Positions 26,791-37,724 of a stretch of 55,228 bases of DNA are shown piece after piece. How positions within the stretch are numbered: the first letter of the stretch is position 1; every line of letters starts with the position of its first letter. The stretch lies in the NCBI RefSeq assembly GCF_016082275.1, contig NZ_MOWM01000034.1:1-55228 (forward strand), read 5' to 3'. The DNA is from Variovorax sp. E3 (GTDB taxonomy: Bacteria > Pseudomonadota > Gammaproteobacteria > Burkholderiales > Burkholderiaceae_C). The notes under the pieces are model-generated. The model saw only the letters and a list, made by a program, of their open reading frames with translations. It did not search any database and was not told the DNA's origin. The translations under genes were made by a program, and so were the position numbers.

Positions 26791-28125
26791 ATGAGCGCAG
26801 TCACGCCTACCCAGGGAGGCCCGTCGGCCTCCGCTTCGTCCGCCCCCCACTACACGGCCGAAGAAAAGCGACACCGCGTCTTCGCCATCATGGCGGCCTC
26901 GTCGGGCAACCTGGTCGAGTGGTTCGACTTTTATGTCTACGCGTTCTCGGCGCTGTACTTCGCGCCCGCCTTCTTTCCCAAGTCAGACCCCACCGCGCAG
27001 CTGCTGAACACCGCCGGCGTGTTCGCGGCGGGCTTTCTCATGCGGCCCATCGGCGGCTGGCTGTTCGGGCGCGTGGCCGACCGGCTCGGGCGCAAGACCT
27101 CGATGCTGATCTCGGTGACCATGATGTGCGGCGGCTCGCTCGTCATCGCGGCGCTGCCGACCTATGCACAGATCGGCGCCTGGGCGCCGTTCCTGCTGCT
27201 GGTGTGCCGGCTGTTCCAGGGCCTGTCGGTGGGCGGCGAATACGGCACCACCGCCACCTACATGAGCGAGGTCGCGCTGCGCGGCCAGCGCGGCTTCTTC
27301 TCGTCGTTCCAGTACGTCACGCTGATCGGCGGGCAACTGCTCGCGGTGCTGGTCATCGTGGTGCTCGAGCAGCTGCTGACCGAGGCCGAGCTCAAGGCCT
27401 GGGGCTGGCGCATTCCGTTCGTCATCGGCGCCATTGCCGCCGTGGTCGCGCTGCTGCTGCGCCGCACGCTGCATGAAACGCAAAGCGCCGAAGCCAAGGC
27501 CAACAAGGAAGCCGGCAGCATGGCCGCGCTGTTCAAGCACCACACGCCGGCCTTCCTGACCGTGCTGGGCTACACGGCCGGCGGCTCGCTGATCTTCTAC
27601 ACCTTCACGACCTACATGCAGAAGTACCTGGTGAACACGGTGCACCTGCCGATCAAGACCGCGAGCTACGTGATGACGGGCGCGCTGTTCGTCTACATGT
27701 GCATGCAGCCGGTGTTCGGCGCGCTGTCGGACCGCATCGGGCGGCGCAACAACATGCTGCTGTTCGGCGGGCTCGGCGCGCTGGCCACCGTGCCGATTCT
27801 CACGGCGCTGCAGCACACGACGAGCCCGGTGACGGCCTTCGTGCTGATCATCGTGGCGCTGGCCATCGTGAGCTTCTACACCTCGATCAGCGGCATCGTG
27901 AAGGCCGAGATGTTTCCGCCCGAAGTGCGCGCGCTGGGCGTGGGGCTGGCGTATGCGGTGGCCAACGCGATCTTCGGCGGCTCGGCGGAGTACGTGGCGC
28001 TGGGCCTGAAATCGCAGGGGCACGAGTCGGCCTTCTTCTGGTACGTGAGCGCGATGATGGTGCTGGCCTTCGTCGTGAGCTTCAGGCTGCCGCGCCAGGC
28101 CAGCTACCTGCATCACGATCACTGA
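26791..28125 (+). CDS. MHS-family MFS transporter (alpha-ketoglutarate permease-like)
   Basis: 444 residues from ATG 26791; an upstream in-frame extension is low-complexity and rejected. Twelve transmembrane segments. The metabolite:H+ symporter signatures are clear: [60 protein letters not shown] and [20 protein letters not shown]. It is closest in pattern to KgtP-type dicarboxylate permeases. It probably imports an organic acid. The location after lldD suggests a 2-oxo- or hydroxy-acid, but the substrate is inference. Confidence 0.93.
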   Translation: MSAVTPTQGGPSASASSAPHYTAEEKRHRVFAIMAASSGNLVEWFDFYVYAFSALYFAPAFFPKSDPTAQLLNTAGVFAAGFLMRPIGGWLFGRVADRLGRKTSMLISVTMMCGGSLVIAALPTYAQIGAWAPFLLLVCRLFQGLSVGGEYGTTATYMSEVALRGQRGFFSSFQYVTLIGGQLLAVLVIVVLEQLLTEAELKAWGWRIPFVIGAIAAVVALLLRRTLHETQSAEAKANKEAGSMAALFKHHTPAFLTVLGYTAGGSLIFYTFTTYMQKYLVNTVHLPIKTASYVMTGALFVYMCMQPVFGALSDRIGRRNNMLLFGGLGALATVPILTALQHTTSPVTAFVLIIVALAIVSFYTSISGIVKAEMFPPEVRALGVGLAYAVANAIFGGSAEYVALGLKSQGHESAFFWYVSAMMVLAFVVSFRLPRQASYLHHDH

Positions 28126-28203
28126 GGGCGCAAAACCCCTTTGTTCGGGCAATTCAAGTACGCATCGAAGGGACATACTTCCGGCCTCCAAGAGGAAAGA
28201 GGC

Positions 28204-28812
28204 ATGAAGTCAAAGCTGGAAACAGCCATGGTGTGCGGCGCAGCCGTGCTCGTCTACGGCGCGCTGATCGGCGTCTTCGCCGCATATCCACCCTCCACCA
28301 CCGGGGAGTGGGCGGCGTGGGCGCAGGCCTTCGGCTCGGTCGCCGCCATCGGGGTGGGCCTGTGGATGGTGCAGCGGCAGCACGCGCTCCAAGCGCAGCG
28401 CCGCGCGGCACGAGAACTGGCGGCCCGCCTCTCGGTGCACCAGGGCGCGCTGCAACTGGTCGACGCGGTCTACAAGGTCGCGGAGAGGGTCAAGTCGCAC
28501 CCCGATGAAACCGCGCTCGACCTGCTGCACCTGTCGCTCGAGGTCGAGGGCATCACGTCGGCGCTGTCGAATGTCGACCCCCTGCGCTTCGAGACCCCGC
28601 GCGCCATCGACGCGCTGCTGATGGCGCAGGCCGCTTCGAGAAAAATGCTGGCGCACCTGCAGCGCGCATACGACCTGTCGCTGGACGGGCGCGGGCACAA
28701 ATGGGCACCGGTGAAGGAGTTCGCCGAGCAGGCGAGCGCATCGGTCAAGCCGCCGATGGATGCCTTCAGGGCCGAAGTCGGCGAGGCGGAGAAGGCGCTG
28801 GCCGCCGGTTGA
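28204..28812 (+). CDS. Small membrane-anchored protein of unknown function
   Basis: 202 residues. Two hydrophobic segments at the N-terminus (residues ~7-27, AMVCGAAVLVYGALIGVFAA; and ~35-55, AWAQAFGSVAAIGVGLWMVQ), then a ~145-residue helical, charged region (QRRAARELAARLSVHQGALQ). This looks like a membrane anchor with a cytoplasmic coiled or helical domain. It has an AAGAGGAAAGAGGC ribosome-site region before the ATG. I do not recognise a family. It converges with the fucose operon. Confidence 0.78.
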   Translation: MKSKLETAMVCGAAVLVYGALIGVFAAYPPSTTGEWAAWAQAFGSVAAIGVGLWMVQRQHALQAQRRAARELAARLSVHQGALQLVDAVYKVAERVKSHPDETALDLLHLSLEVEGITSALSNVDPLRFETPRAIDALLMAQAASRKMLAHLQRAYDLSLDGRGHKWAPVKEFAEQASASVKPPMDAFRAEVGEAEKALAAG

Positions 28813-28817
28813 AGCGT

Positions 28818-29146
28818 CTACAGCGCGAAGATCTTCGTCATCCCCACCCACTTCTGGCCTTCGGGCGTCCACGGCGTGGGCGCCTGGAACTTCCACATCA
28901 GCGCTTCCCATTCGCGGATCTTCGGATCGGTGTGCGACGCGTGCGCCATGGCTTGCGCGTCGTACCGCGCGTCGTCCGTCTCCATCAGCATCACCATGCG
29001 CGTGCCGAGGCGATGGATTTCCATCGCGGTCACGCCATGCGCCGCCAGGTGCGCGCGCACCTCGGGCCAGATGTTTCGGTGATAGGCCTCGTACTCGGCG
29101 ATCAACGCCGGGTCGTCCTTCAGGTCGAGGGCAAGAAAGTGGCGCA

Positions 29147-29147
<1 letters not shown>
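28818..29147 (-). CDS. L-rhamnose/L-fucose mutarotase family protein
   Basis: 109 residues, the usual RhaM/FucU-like mutarotase length (RhaM family). Conserved features: MRHFLALDLKDDPALIAEYE, HRNIWPEVRAHLAAHGVTAM, IHRLGTRMVMLMETDD and the terminal EWEALMWKFQAPTPWT, including the family His and Trp residues. It interconverts sugar anomers so the dehydrogenase receives the correct one. Its start overlaps the stop of the SDR gene by one base (TGATG), showing translational coupling. Last gene of the fucose operon. Confidence 0.92.
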
Positions 29148-29974
<827 letters not shown>

Positions 29975-31252
29975 TCAGCCGCGGAAGCGGTAGCGCTCGA
30001 GCGACTCGGGCTTCATGGTGATCGAGAAGCCCGCGCCCTTGGGCGGCATGTAGGCCGCGTTGCGGATGTCGCAGGGCTCGATGAAGTGTTCGTGCAGGTG
30101 GTCGACGTACTCGACCACGCGGCCCTCGCGCGTGCCCGAGATGCAGAGGTAGTCGATCATCGACAGGTGCTGCACGTACTCGCACAGCCCCACGCCGCCG
30201 GCATGCGGGCACACGGGCAGCTTGTATTTCGCGGCCATGAGCATCACCGCAAGAATTTCGTTCACGCCGCCCAGGCGGCACGAATCGATCTGCACCACGT
30301 CGATGCCGCCGCGCATGATGAACTGCTTGAACATGATGCGGTTCTGGCACATCTCGCCCGTGGCCACCTTCACCGGCGCGACGCCCTCGCGGATCTTGCG
30401 GTGGCCCTCGACGTCGTCGGGGCTGGTGGGCTCCTCGATGAACCACGGCTTGGCGAAGGCCAGCTGCCGCACCCAGTCGATGGCCTGGTCGACCTCCCAG
30501 ACCTGGTTGGCGTCGATCATCAGATGGCGATCGGGCCCGAGCACTTCGCGCGCCACGGCCAGGCGGCGGATGTCGTCCTGCAGGTCGCGCCCCACCTTGA
30601 GCTTGATGTGGTTGAAGCCCGCGTCCACCGCCTCCTGTGCCAGCCTGCGCAGCTTGTCGTCGGAGTAGCCGAGCCAGCCGGCCGAGGTGGTGTAGCAGGG
30701 ATAGCCCTCGGCCTTGAGCGTGGCGACGCGCTCGGCCTTGCCCTTGGCCGCTTCGGTGACCAGCGCCAGCGCTTCCTCGGGCGTGATGCAGTCGGTGATG
30801 TAGCGAAAGTCGATGCAGCGCACGAACTCCTCGGGGCTCATGTCGGCCACCAGCTGCCACACGGGCTTGCCTTCGGACTTGGCCCACAGGTCCCACATGG
30901 CGTTGACGACCGCGCCGGTGGCCAGGTGGATGGCGCCCTTGTCGGGCCCGATCCAGCGCAGCTGGCTGTCGGAGGTCACGTGGCGCCAGAAGCGCCCCAT
31001 GTCTTCGGCCACCCATGCGAGGTCGAGCCCCACCACCAGGTGGCGCATGGCCTCGATGGCGGCGCAGCAGATCTCGTTGCCGCGCCCGATGGTGAAGGTC
31101 AGGCCGTGGCCTTCGAGCCCCGGCTGGTCTGTTTCGAGCACCACGTACGCCGCGGAGTAATCCGGGTCGGGGTTCATCGCATCGGAGCCGTCCAGCTGCT
31201 GCGAGGTGGGAAAACGCACGTCGAGCACGCGCATCGATCGGACAATGGTCAT
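29975..31252 (-). CDS. L-fuconate dehydratase (enolase superfamily)
   Basis: 425 residues, the family length. The mandelate-racemase-type catalytic set is visible: KxK in HIKLKVGRDL (residues ~218-220), Asp in MIDANQVWEV, Glu in FIEEPTSPDDVE, Glu in KVATGEMCQN, and His in CPHAGGVGLCEYVQHLS. The N-terminal capping domain begins RVLDVRFPTSQQLDGSDAMN, the signature of L-fuconate dehydratases. It converts L-fuconate to 2-keto-3-deoxy-L-fuconate in the cytoplasm. Located in an operon with a sugar importer and a lactonase. Confidence 0.95.
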   Translation of the reverse strand: MTIVRSMRVLDVRFPTSQQLDGSDAMNPDPDYSAAYVVLETDQPGLEGHGLTFTIGRGNEICCAAIEAMRHLVVGLDLAWVAEDMGRFWRHVTSDSQLRWIGPDKGAIHLATGAVVNAMWDLWAKSEGKPVWQLVADMSPEEFVRCIDFRYITDCITPEEALALVTEAAKGKAERVATLKAEGYPCYTTSAGWLGYSDDKLRRLAQEAVDAGFNHIKLKVGRDLQDDIRRLAVAREVLGPDRHLMIDANQVWEVDQAIDWVRQLAFAKPWFIEEPTSPDDVEGHRKIREGVAPVKVATGEMCQNRIMFKQFIMRGGIDVVQIDSCRLGGVNEILAVMLMAAKYKLPVCPHAGGVGLCEYVQHLSMIDYLCISGTREGRVVEYVDHLHEHFIEPCDIRNAAYMPPKGAGFSITMKPESLERYRFRG

Positions 31253-31278
31253 GAGGTCTTCAGGTCTTCTTAAAAAAA

Positions 31279-32232
31279 TCAGTCGTACAACACGGCCGCG
31301 ATCTTGGGGTCGGCGATGTTGCTCTTGTCGTACCAGAAGAACCCGGTGTCCACGACCTTGGGCAGCTTCTCGCCCTTGATCGCCTTCACGGCCATCTCCA
31401 CGGTCTTGTAGCCCATGCCCACGGGGTTCTGCGTGATGGCGCCGGCCATGCTGCCGTCGGCAATGGCGTTCTTCTGCTGCTTGCCCGAGTCGTAGCCGAT
31501 GACCACGACCTTGCCGGTGCGCTTCATCTCCTTCACGCCGTTGACCACGCCGATGGCCGAGCCCTCGTTGGCGCCGAAGATGCCCTTGATGTTGGGCGAG
31601 GCCTGCAGGATCGACTTGGTGATCTCGGTCGACTTCAGCTGGTCGCCGCCGCCGTACTGCACGCTCACGATCTTGATGTTCGGGTAGGTCGACTTGATGC
31701 GGTTCACGAAGCCGTCGCGCCGGTCGACGCCGGTGCGGCTGGTCTGGTCGTGCACCACCAGCGCCACCTCGCCGCTCTTGCCGATCAGCTCGGCCATCTT
31801 GTCGGCGGCCAGCGCGGCGGCGGCCTTGTTGTCGGTCGTGGTGGTGGTCACGGGAATGTCGCTGTCCACGCCCGAGTCGAAGGCCACCACCGGGATCTTC
31901 GCGGCCTGCGCCTTCTTCAGCAGCGGAATGGCGGCCTGGCTGTCCAGCGCGGCAAAGCCGATGGCCTGCGGCTTCTTGGCGAGCGCGGCCGAGAGCATGT
32001 CGATCTGCTTGTCGACCATGGCCTCGGTCTCGGGGCCCTCGAAGCTGACCTTGACCTTGTAGTCCTTCGCGGCCTGCTCGGCACCCGACTTCACGGCCTG
32101 CCAGAACTGGTGCTGGAAGCCCTTGGAGACCAGCGGGATGTAGACCTCTTGCGCCTGCGCCCGTGCGATGCCCCCGAACGCGATGAGCGCGGCGCCCAGC
32201 GTGAACGTCACTGCGGCTCTTCTGTGGATCAT
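31279..32232 (-). CDS. Sugar ABC transporter substrate-binding protein
   Basis: 317 residues with a signal peptide (VTFTLGAALIAFGGIARAQA). Belongs to the periplasmic-binding-protein type 1 family (RbsB-like): EVYIPLVSKGFQHQFWQAVK, QAIGFAALDSQAAIPLLKKA, VAFDSGVDSDIPVTTTTTDN, IKGIFGANEGSAIGVVNG. It captures a pentose or hexose in the periplasm for the permease and ATPase encoded by the next two upstream genes. L-fucose is the inferred ligand from context. Confidence 0.93.
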   Translation of the reverse strand: MIHRRAAVTFTLGAALIAFGGIARAQAQEVYIPLVSKGFQHQFWQAVKSGAEQAAKDYKVKVSFEGPETEAMVDKQIDMLSAALAKKPQAIGFAALDSQAAIPLLKKAQAAKIPVVAFDSGVDSDIPVTTTTTDNKAAAALAADKMAELIGKSGEVALVVHDQTSRTGVDRRDGFVNRIKSTYPNIKIVSVQYGGGDQLKSTEITKSILQASPNIKGIFGANEGSAIGVVNGVKEMKRTGKVVVIGYDSGKQQKNAIADGSMAGAITQNPVGMGYKTVEMAVKAIKGEKLPKVVDTGFFWYDKSNIADPKIAAVLYD

Positions 32233-32266
32233 GCGATGTCTCCTGTGGTTGTGGGAAAGTCGTCGT

Positions 32267-33295
32267 TCAGTGCTTGCTTGCGCCGCGGCGGCGCAGGATG
32301 TCGGCGTACACGGCCAGGATGATGATCACGCCCGTGATCACCGTCTGCCACTCCTGCGCAACCGACAGGATGCGCAAGCCGTTGGTCAGCACGCTCATGA
32401 TGAAGGCGCCGATGATCGTGCCGACGATGGTGCCGGTGCCCCCGCTCAGCGAGGTGCCGCCAATGACCACCGCCGCGATGGCGTCCAGCTCGTAGCCCTG
32501 CCCCAGCGCGGGCTGCGCCGAGTTCAGCCGCGAGGCGATCAGCAGCCCCGCGATGCCGCAGATGCCGCCGCTGACCGTGTAGACCACCACCTTCCAGAAG
32601 TCGGTGTTCACGCCCGACAGGCGCACCGCCTCTTCGTTGCTGCCCAGCGCGAAGGTGTAGCGCCCGAGAATGGTCTTGTTCAGCACGATGCTCGCGGCAA
32701 CGGCCACGAGAAACAGGATGAGCACCGCGTTGGGAATCGGCAGCGACGGCACGAAGTAGCCGATCAGCGAGTCCTGCGAAATGGCGGTGAAGTTCGGCGT
32801 GTCGTTGAAGTAGATCGGCTTGGTGCCCGAGATCACCAGCGACAGCCCCTTGAGCAGCATCATCATGCCCAGCGTGGCAATGAACGGCGGGATCTTGAGC
32901 TTGGCGATGAGCACGCCCGAGGTAAAGCCCGCCAGCGCGCCGAACAAGATTGCCGCCGCGATGCCGAGCGCCAGCGGCATGCCCATGTAGGTGAGCACCA
33001 CGCCCGCCATCACCGCGCAGAAGGTCATGAGCGTACCCACCGACAGGTCGATGCCCGCGGTGATGATGACGAAGGTGCAGGCAATGGCGAGCACGCCGTT
33101 CACCGCGGTCGACTGCAGGATGCTCACCAGGTTGTCGGTCTGCAGGAACTGCGGCGACGCAATGCCGAAGAACACCATCAGCACGACGAGGCTGGCAAAG
33201 GCCAGCAGCTTCTGCCGCGTGGCGGGCCGCAAGAGCCGGGCCTTCAGGCTGCCGCCGGCGGAGGTGGCTGCGGTGGCGGGGGCGATCGAGGTCAT
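32267..33295 (-). CDS. Sugar ABC transporter permease
   Basis: 342 residues with about 9-10 transmembrane segments, RbsC-like. Signatures: AVNGVLAIACTFVIITAGID, LSVGTLMTFCAVMAG, the coupling region LGSNEEAVRLSGVNTDFWKV and VVIGGTSLSGGTGTIVGTII. It forms the homodimeric channel of the importer. It lies between the ATPase and the binding-protein genes, with short gaps, so co-transcription is expected. Confidence 0.94.
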   Translation of the reverse strand: MTSIAPATAATSAGGSLKARLLRPATRQKLLAFASLVVLMVFFGIASPQFLQTDNLVSILQSTAVNGVLAIACTFVIITAGIDLSVGTLMTFCAVMAGVVLTYMGMPLALGIAAAILFGALAGFTSGVLIAKLKIPPFIATLGMMMLLKGLSLVISGTKPIYFNDTPNFTAISQDSLIGYFVPSLPIPNAVLILFLVAVAASIVLNKTILGRYTFALGSNEEAVRLSGVNTDFWKVVVYTVSGGICGIAGLLIASRLNSAQPALGQGYELDAIAAVVIGGTSLSGGTGTIVGTIIGAFIMSVLTNGLRILSVAQEWQTVITGVIIILAVYADILRRRGASKH

Positions 33296-33323
33296 GAGGC
33301 GTTGTCTCCCTGGTGTCGTGTGT

Positions 33324-34838
33324 CTAGGCCGCCGCGACCGGCGCTTCGCGCTGCGTGGCCAGTTGCATGATCTTTTCCTGCGTGGCCTCGCGCCCCGGCA
33401 GCTCGCCGTTGATGCGGCCTTCGCACATCACGAGCACGCGGTGGCTCATGCGCAATATCTCGGGCAGCTCCGAAGAGATGATCACGATGGCCTTGCCCTG
33501 CGCGGCCAGCTCGTGCAGCAGGCGGTAGATCTCGGCCTTGGCGCCCACGTCGATGCCGCGCGTGGGCTCGTCGAAGAACAGCACGCCGCAGTCGCGCAGC
33601 AGCCACTTGGCGATGACGATCTTCTGCTGGTTGCCGCCCGACAGCAGCCGCACCTGCTGGTGCACAGAGGGCGTCTTGATGCGCAGTTGCTTCACGTAGC
33701 GCTCGCCCGCCGCGCCGATGGCCGCCTGGTCGATGAACGCGCCCATCGACAGGAAGCGCTTCATGTTCGGCAGCGCGATGTTGGTTTCCACGTCGAGCCC
33801 GGTGGCCAGGCCGAAGTGCTTGCGGTCTTCCGAGAGGTAGCCGATGCCGTGCGCCACCGCGTCCTCGGGCGAGCGGATCGACACCTTCCTGCCGCGCACG
33901 AATACCTCGCCCGCGTCGATGCGGTCGGCGCCGAACACGGCGCGCGCCAGCTCGGTGCGGCCCGCGCCCATCAGCCCCGCGAAACCGAGGATCTCGCCGC
34001 GTCGCAGCACGAAGCTGGCGTTGCGCACCATCGCGCCGCGGCAGATGCCGCGCGCCTCCAGCACCACCTCGTTGCCGGCGGTGTCGGGGAATTCGTTCTC
34101 CACCTCGGTGAGCTGGCGGCCCACCATCATGGCAATGAGCGAGCCCATCGGCGTCTGGTCCATCGGCACGGTCGCGATGTACTGGCCGTCGCGCATCACG
34201 GTCACGCGGTCGGCAACGCGCTTGAGCTCGTCCATCTTGTGCGAGATGTAGACCACGGCCACGCCCTGCGCCTTGAGCTGGCCGATGATGCGGAACAGGT
34301 CGCTCACCTCCTCGTTGTTCAGCGCGGCGGTGGGCTCGTCCATGATGAGCACGCGCGAGTCGAACGACAGCGCCTTGGCGATTTCCACCATCTGCTGCTT
34401 GGCCACGGTGAGCTCGCCCACCGGCGTGCGCGGGTCGAGCCGCAGGTTCATGCGATCGAAGATGCGCTGCGTTTCGGCGCGCATCGCCTCTTCGTCGATG
34501 AACAGGCCGAGCACGCCGAGCGGCTCGCGGCCGATGAAGATGTTCTGCGCGGCGCTCAGGTGGTTCATCAGGTTGAGCTCCTGATGGATGATGCCGATGC
34601 CCAGCGCCTGCGCGGCGCGCGGGCTCGCGATGTCCACGGGCTGGCCGTCGAACAGCACCTCGCCCGCGTCCTTGCGGTACACGCCCGCCAGCACCTTCAT
34701 GAGCGTGGACTTGCCCGCGCCGTTCTCGCCCATGAGCGCATGCACCTCGCCGGGCATCAGCTCGAACTGCGCGTTGTGCAGGGCCCGCACGCCCGCGAAG
34801 GACTTGCACAGGTCGCGGATGGTGACGATGGGTTGCAT
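33324..34838 (-). CDS. Sugar ABC transporter ATP-binding protein (two fused domains)
   Basis: 504 residues from ATG 34838, the standard RbsA/XylG size. Domain 1 (residues ~5-235) has Walker [13 protein letters not shown], signature [15 protein letters not shown] and Walker [12 protein letters not shown]. Domain 2 (~255-500) has the [20 protein letters not shown]-loop region, signature [16 protein letters not shown] and [15 protein letters not shown]. This degenerate P-loop in domain 2 is normal for the family. It energises the sugar importer on the cytoplasmic face. Confidence 0.96.
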   Translation of the reverse strand: MQPIVTIRDLCKSFAGVRALHNAQFELMPGEVHALMGENGAGKSTLMKVLAGVYRKDAGEVLFDGQPVDIASPRAAQALGIGIIHQELNLMNHLSAAQNIFIGREPLGVLGLFIDEEAMRAETQRIFDRMNLRLDPRTPVGELTVAKQQMVEIAKALSFDSRVLIMDEPTAALNNEEVSDLFRIIGQLKAQGVAVVYISHKMDELKRVADRVTVMRDGQYIATVPMDQTPMGSLIAMMVGRQLTEVENEFPDTAGNEVVLEARGICRGAMVRNASFVLRRGEILGFAGLMGAGRTELARAVFGADRIDAGEVFVRGRKVSIRSPEDAVAHGIGYLSEDRKHFGLATGLDVETNIALPNMKRFLSMGAFIDQAAIGAAGERYVKQLRIKTPSVHQQVRLLSGGNQQKIVIAKWLLRDCGVLFFDEPTRGIDVGAKAEIYRLLHELAAQGKAIVIISSELPEILRMSHRVLVMCEGRINGELPGREATQEKIMQLATQREAPVAAA

Positions 34839-34852
34839 GAAGAAATGCCCGT

Positions 34853-35727
34853 TCAGTCCAGGGAGAGGCCGTAGAAGCGCCGCGCCGTGCCGTGCCACAC
34901 GTCGGCCTGCTCGTCCTGCGAGAGGCCGCCGATGCAGGCCTGGCTCACAGCGACCCAACCCGCGTAGTCGCCGGCCAGCGTGAGCACCGGCCAGTCGCTG
35001 CCCCACATCAGCGCGCGGGGCCGAACACCTCGAGCAGGTGCTCCCACACCGGGCGCACGGCGCGCACCGTGGCCGCGACGTCGCCATGCACCGACGCCGG
35101 CGCCTCGCCCCACAGCCCCGAGAACTTGCAGCACACCTGCGAAAACGCGGCGACCTCGGCGATGTCCGCGCGCCAGCGCGCGAAGGCTTCGCTGTCGTGC
35201 GCGCCCACGGGCGGCTTGGCCGCATGGTCGATCACCACCGGCAGCTCGGGCCAGTGCCTGAGAAAGCGCAGCAGCGGCGACAGATGACGCGGCTTCACCA
35301 GCGCGTCGAAGCGCAGGCCGAGCTGCTGCAGCGCGCGCATGGCATCGGGACGCGGCCGGCTCGCGATCCAGTCGTCGTCGGGCAGGTCTTGAAGCATCGG
35401 GCGCACGCCTTTGAACTTCGGGTGCCGCGCCATGCGCTCGAGCGTGCCGACGGCGCCGGGCCGGCCCAGCTCGACCCAGCCGACCACGCCGCCGATCGAT
35501 GCATGGGCGCTGGCCAGGTCGAGCATGAACTCGGTCTCGGCCCGCGACTCGGCCGCCTGCACCAGCACCGTCCGGCCGACGCCGTGCGCCGCCAGCAGCG
35601 GCGCCAGGTCGTCCGGCAGGAAGTCGCGCAGCAACGGCGCCAGCGCGGGTACGTCGGCGCGCAGCCACCGGTAGTCGCCGCGCGCGGGCCGCCAGAAGTG
35701 CTGATGGGAGTCGATGCGCTGGATCAT
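34853..35727 (-). CDS. Amidohydrolase-family lactonase (probable L-fuconolactonase), frameshifted
   Basis: The N-terminal part begins [20 protein letters not shown], the HxH metal site of the COG3618 lactonase family. It continues through [20 protein letters not shown] and [14 protein letters not shown]. Near 35019, after [10 protein letters not shown], the frame breaks and resumes as [18 protein letters not shown], which carries the conserved GSDWP aspartate. One added base (CCC to CCCC) restores 291 residues. It hydrolyses a sugar lactone to its acid, the step between L-fucose dehydrogenase and fuconate dehydratase. It is the first gene of the operon, 163 bases from the divergent IclR regulator. 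Confidence 0.9.
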
Positions 35728-35790
35728 TTTCGGGTCGCTCGCGGCGGGTGCCGGCGAGCGCCTTGCCTCTCTTTATCCATAAGTGAATAG

Positions 35791-35819
35791 AGTATTTACA
35801 TACGAACTTTCAACGTCAA
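35791..35819 (-). promoter_or_regulatory. Possible promoter of the fucose operon
   Basis: On the minus strand TTGACG (35814-35819) is followed after 17 bases by AATACT (35791-35796), 64 bases upstream of the lactonase ATG. The region is notably AT-rich. The -35 is good and the -10 weak, consistent with an activated or IclR-controlled promoter. Confidence 0.4.
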
Positions 35820-35889
35820 GGGCGAGAACTCGGGGCTTACCCGTAATACGAAACTTGCAATTCCTCGAATCCGCTGTTGAAATTCACCA

Positions 35890-36702
35890 GTGAACAAGAC
35901 AATGCAAACAATCATTTCTCCAAAGGCCGCCGCCGACGAGCAGGACCGCTACCGCGCGCCCGCGCTGGACAAGGGCCTGGACATCCTGGAATTGCTGGCC
36001 GACCAGCCCGACGGCCTGACGCGCGGCGAGATCGTGAAGGCGCTGGACCGCGGCCCCAGCGAGATCTACCGCATGCTCGAGCGGCTGGTGGCGCGGCACT
36101 ACGTGATGCGCTCGCTGGCGGGCGACCGCTACAGCCTGAGCCTGAAGATGTTCGACCTGGCGCACCGCTACCCGCCGGCCGAGCGGCTGGTCACGCAGGC
36201 GCTGCCGGTGATGGACCGCTATGTGAAGGAGGCCGAGCAGTCATGCCACCTGGGCGTGTACGACCGGGGCAACGTGCAGATCGTGGCGCAGGTCAACAGC
36301 CCCGCCGCGAGCAACATGACGGTGCGCCCCGGCACGCGCGTGAACCTGCTGGACACCGGTTCGGGCCAGGTGCTGCTGGCCTGTGAATCGCCCGAGCGCC
36401 GCCGGCAGATGCTGGCCGAGCACGTGGCGCTCGACGGCGAGGTGCAGATCCCGCCCGACGAGCTGGAGCACATGCTCGAGGCCGTGCGCGCCACCGGCTA
36501 CCGGCAGCGCGAGAGCCTGCAGTACTTCGGCGTGATCGACATCTCGTGCCCCATCGTCGGGCCGCACGGGCATGCGCTGGCGGTGCTGACCACGCCGTAC
36601 ATCCGGCGCATCGACCGCCACGCGATCCCGTCGCTGGACCGCGCGCGCGAGCTGATGCTGCAGGCCGCGCGCGAGCTGTCGCTGGTAACGAACGCTGCTT
36701 AG
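35890..36702 (+). CDS. IclR-family transcriptional regulator
   Basis: 270 residues from a GTG at 35890; an ATG at 35902 is a credible alternative. The winged helix reads APALDKGLDILELLADQPDG, then LTRGEIVKALDRGPSEIYRM, and the effector domain includes SCHLGVYDRGNVQIVAQVNS and DTGSGQVLLACESPERRRQM. IclR proteins commonly control sugar-acid or aromatic catabolism. The divergent position to the L-fucose-type operon makes it the likely regulator. Its stop overlaps that of the convergent Bug receptor (TTAG). Confidence 0.93.
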   Translation: MNKTMQTIISPKAAADEQDRYRAPALDKGLDILELLADQPDGLTRGEIVKALDRGPSEIYRMLERLVARHYVMRSLAGDRYSLSLKMFDLAHRYPPAERLVTQALPVMDRYVKEAEQSCHLGVYDRGNVQIVAQVNSPAASNMTVRPGTRVNLLDTGSGQVLLACESPERRRQMLAEHVALDGEVQIPPDELEHMLEAVRATGYRQRESLQYFGVIDISCPIVGPHGHALAVLTTPYIRRIDRHAIPSLDRARELMLQAARELSLVTNAA

Positions 36703-37684
36703 TCGGCGTAGACGCCGGCCGCCTTGATGATGGGCGTCCACTTGGCGATTTCCTCGGTCACGAACTTCTTGTGACCGGCCGGTTCGATGCGGCCGTCGGT
36801 CGCGACCACCGCGCCCAGCAGCTCTTCACGCTTGATGAAGTCCGGGTCTTTCAGCGCCACCTTCAGCGCGTCGTTGAGCTTCTTGAGCACCGGCGCGGGG
36901 GTGCCCTTGGGCGCGTACAGGCCGTGCCAGATCGTGACCTGGAAGTTCTTCAGGCCGGCCTCGTCGAGCGTGGGCAGGTCTTTCAGCATCGGCAGCGCCA
37001 GCCGCTTGGGCGTGGTCACGGCAAAGGCCTTGACCTTGCGGCCTGGATCTGCGGCGTGGTGTTGGTGGTCTGGTCGCACAGCAGGTCGATCTGGCCGCCG
37101 ATCAGGTCGGTGATGGCCGGGGCGGTGCCCTTGTACGGCACCGCCGTCATCTCGGTCCTGGTGGCGCTCTGGTAGAGCAGCCCGCACAGGTGCGAGGCCG
37201 AGCCCACGCCGGCGTTGCCGATGTTGATCTTGCCCTTGTTGGCGGCGATCCAGCTCGTCAGCTCCTTGTAGTTGGTGGCCGGGATGCTGGGCTTGGAGAT
37301 CAGTGTCATCGGCACGTCGTTGACGATGCCCAGGTACTCGAAGTCGCTCTCCACCTTGAACGGCAGGTTGCGCACCAGGCTCGGCACGGTGGCCATGGCG
37401 ATGTGGTTCAGCAGCAGCGTGTAGCCGTCGGGCGTGGCGCGCGCCACCTTGGCCGCGCCGATGGAGCTGCCGGCGCCGGGCACGTTGTCGATGATCACCG
37501 TGCCGCCGCCCAGCGGCTTGCGCAGCGCCTCGGCCAGGTCGCGCGCCACGCGGTCGGTCGGGCCGCCGGCCGCGAAGGGCACGACGATGGTGATCGACTT
37601 GCCGCTCGGGAAGTCTTGCGCCTGCACCGACGTGGCGCCCACGGCGGCAGCGGCAATGGCTGCGAGGGCGAACAGTTTCTTCAT
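36699..37684 (-). CDS. Tripartite tricarboxylate-type receptor (Bug/TctC), frameshifted
   Basis: A signal peptide (MKKLFALAAIAAAAVGATSV) is followed by family motifs: GKSITIVVPFAAGGPTDRVA, VIIDNVPGAGSSIGAAKVAR and MTAVPYKGTAPAITDLIGGQ. Near 37042 the frame breaks after QTTNTTPQIQ and resumes as GRKVKAFAVTTPKRLALP, then LPTLDEAGLKNFQVTIWHG. One added base (CAGGC to CAGGGC) restores 328 residues. It is a periplasmic solute receptor for carboxylates or aromatic acids. No TctA or TctB gene is nearby. It follows the hydrolase and tannase genes on the same strand. Confidence 0.92.
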
Positions 37685-37724
37685 GGAATCTCCAGCAGTT
37701 TTGAAAAAGGAAAAAAGGGGGAAT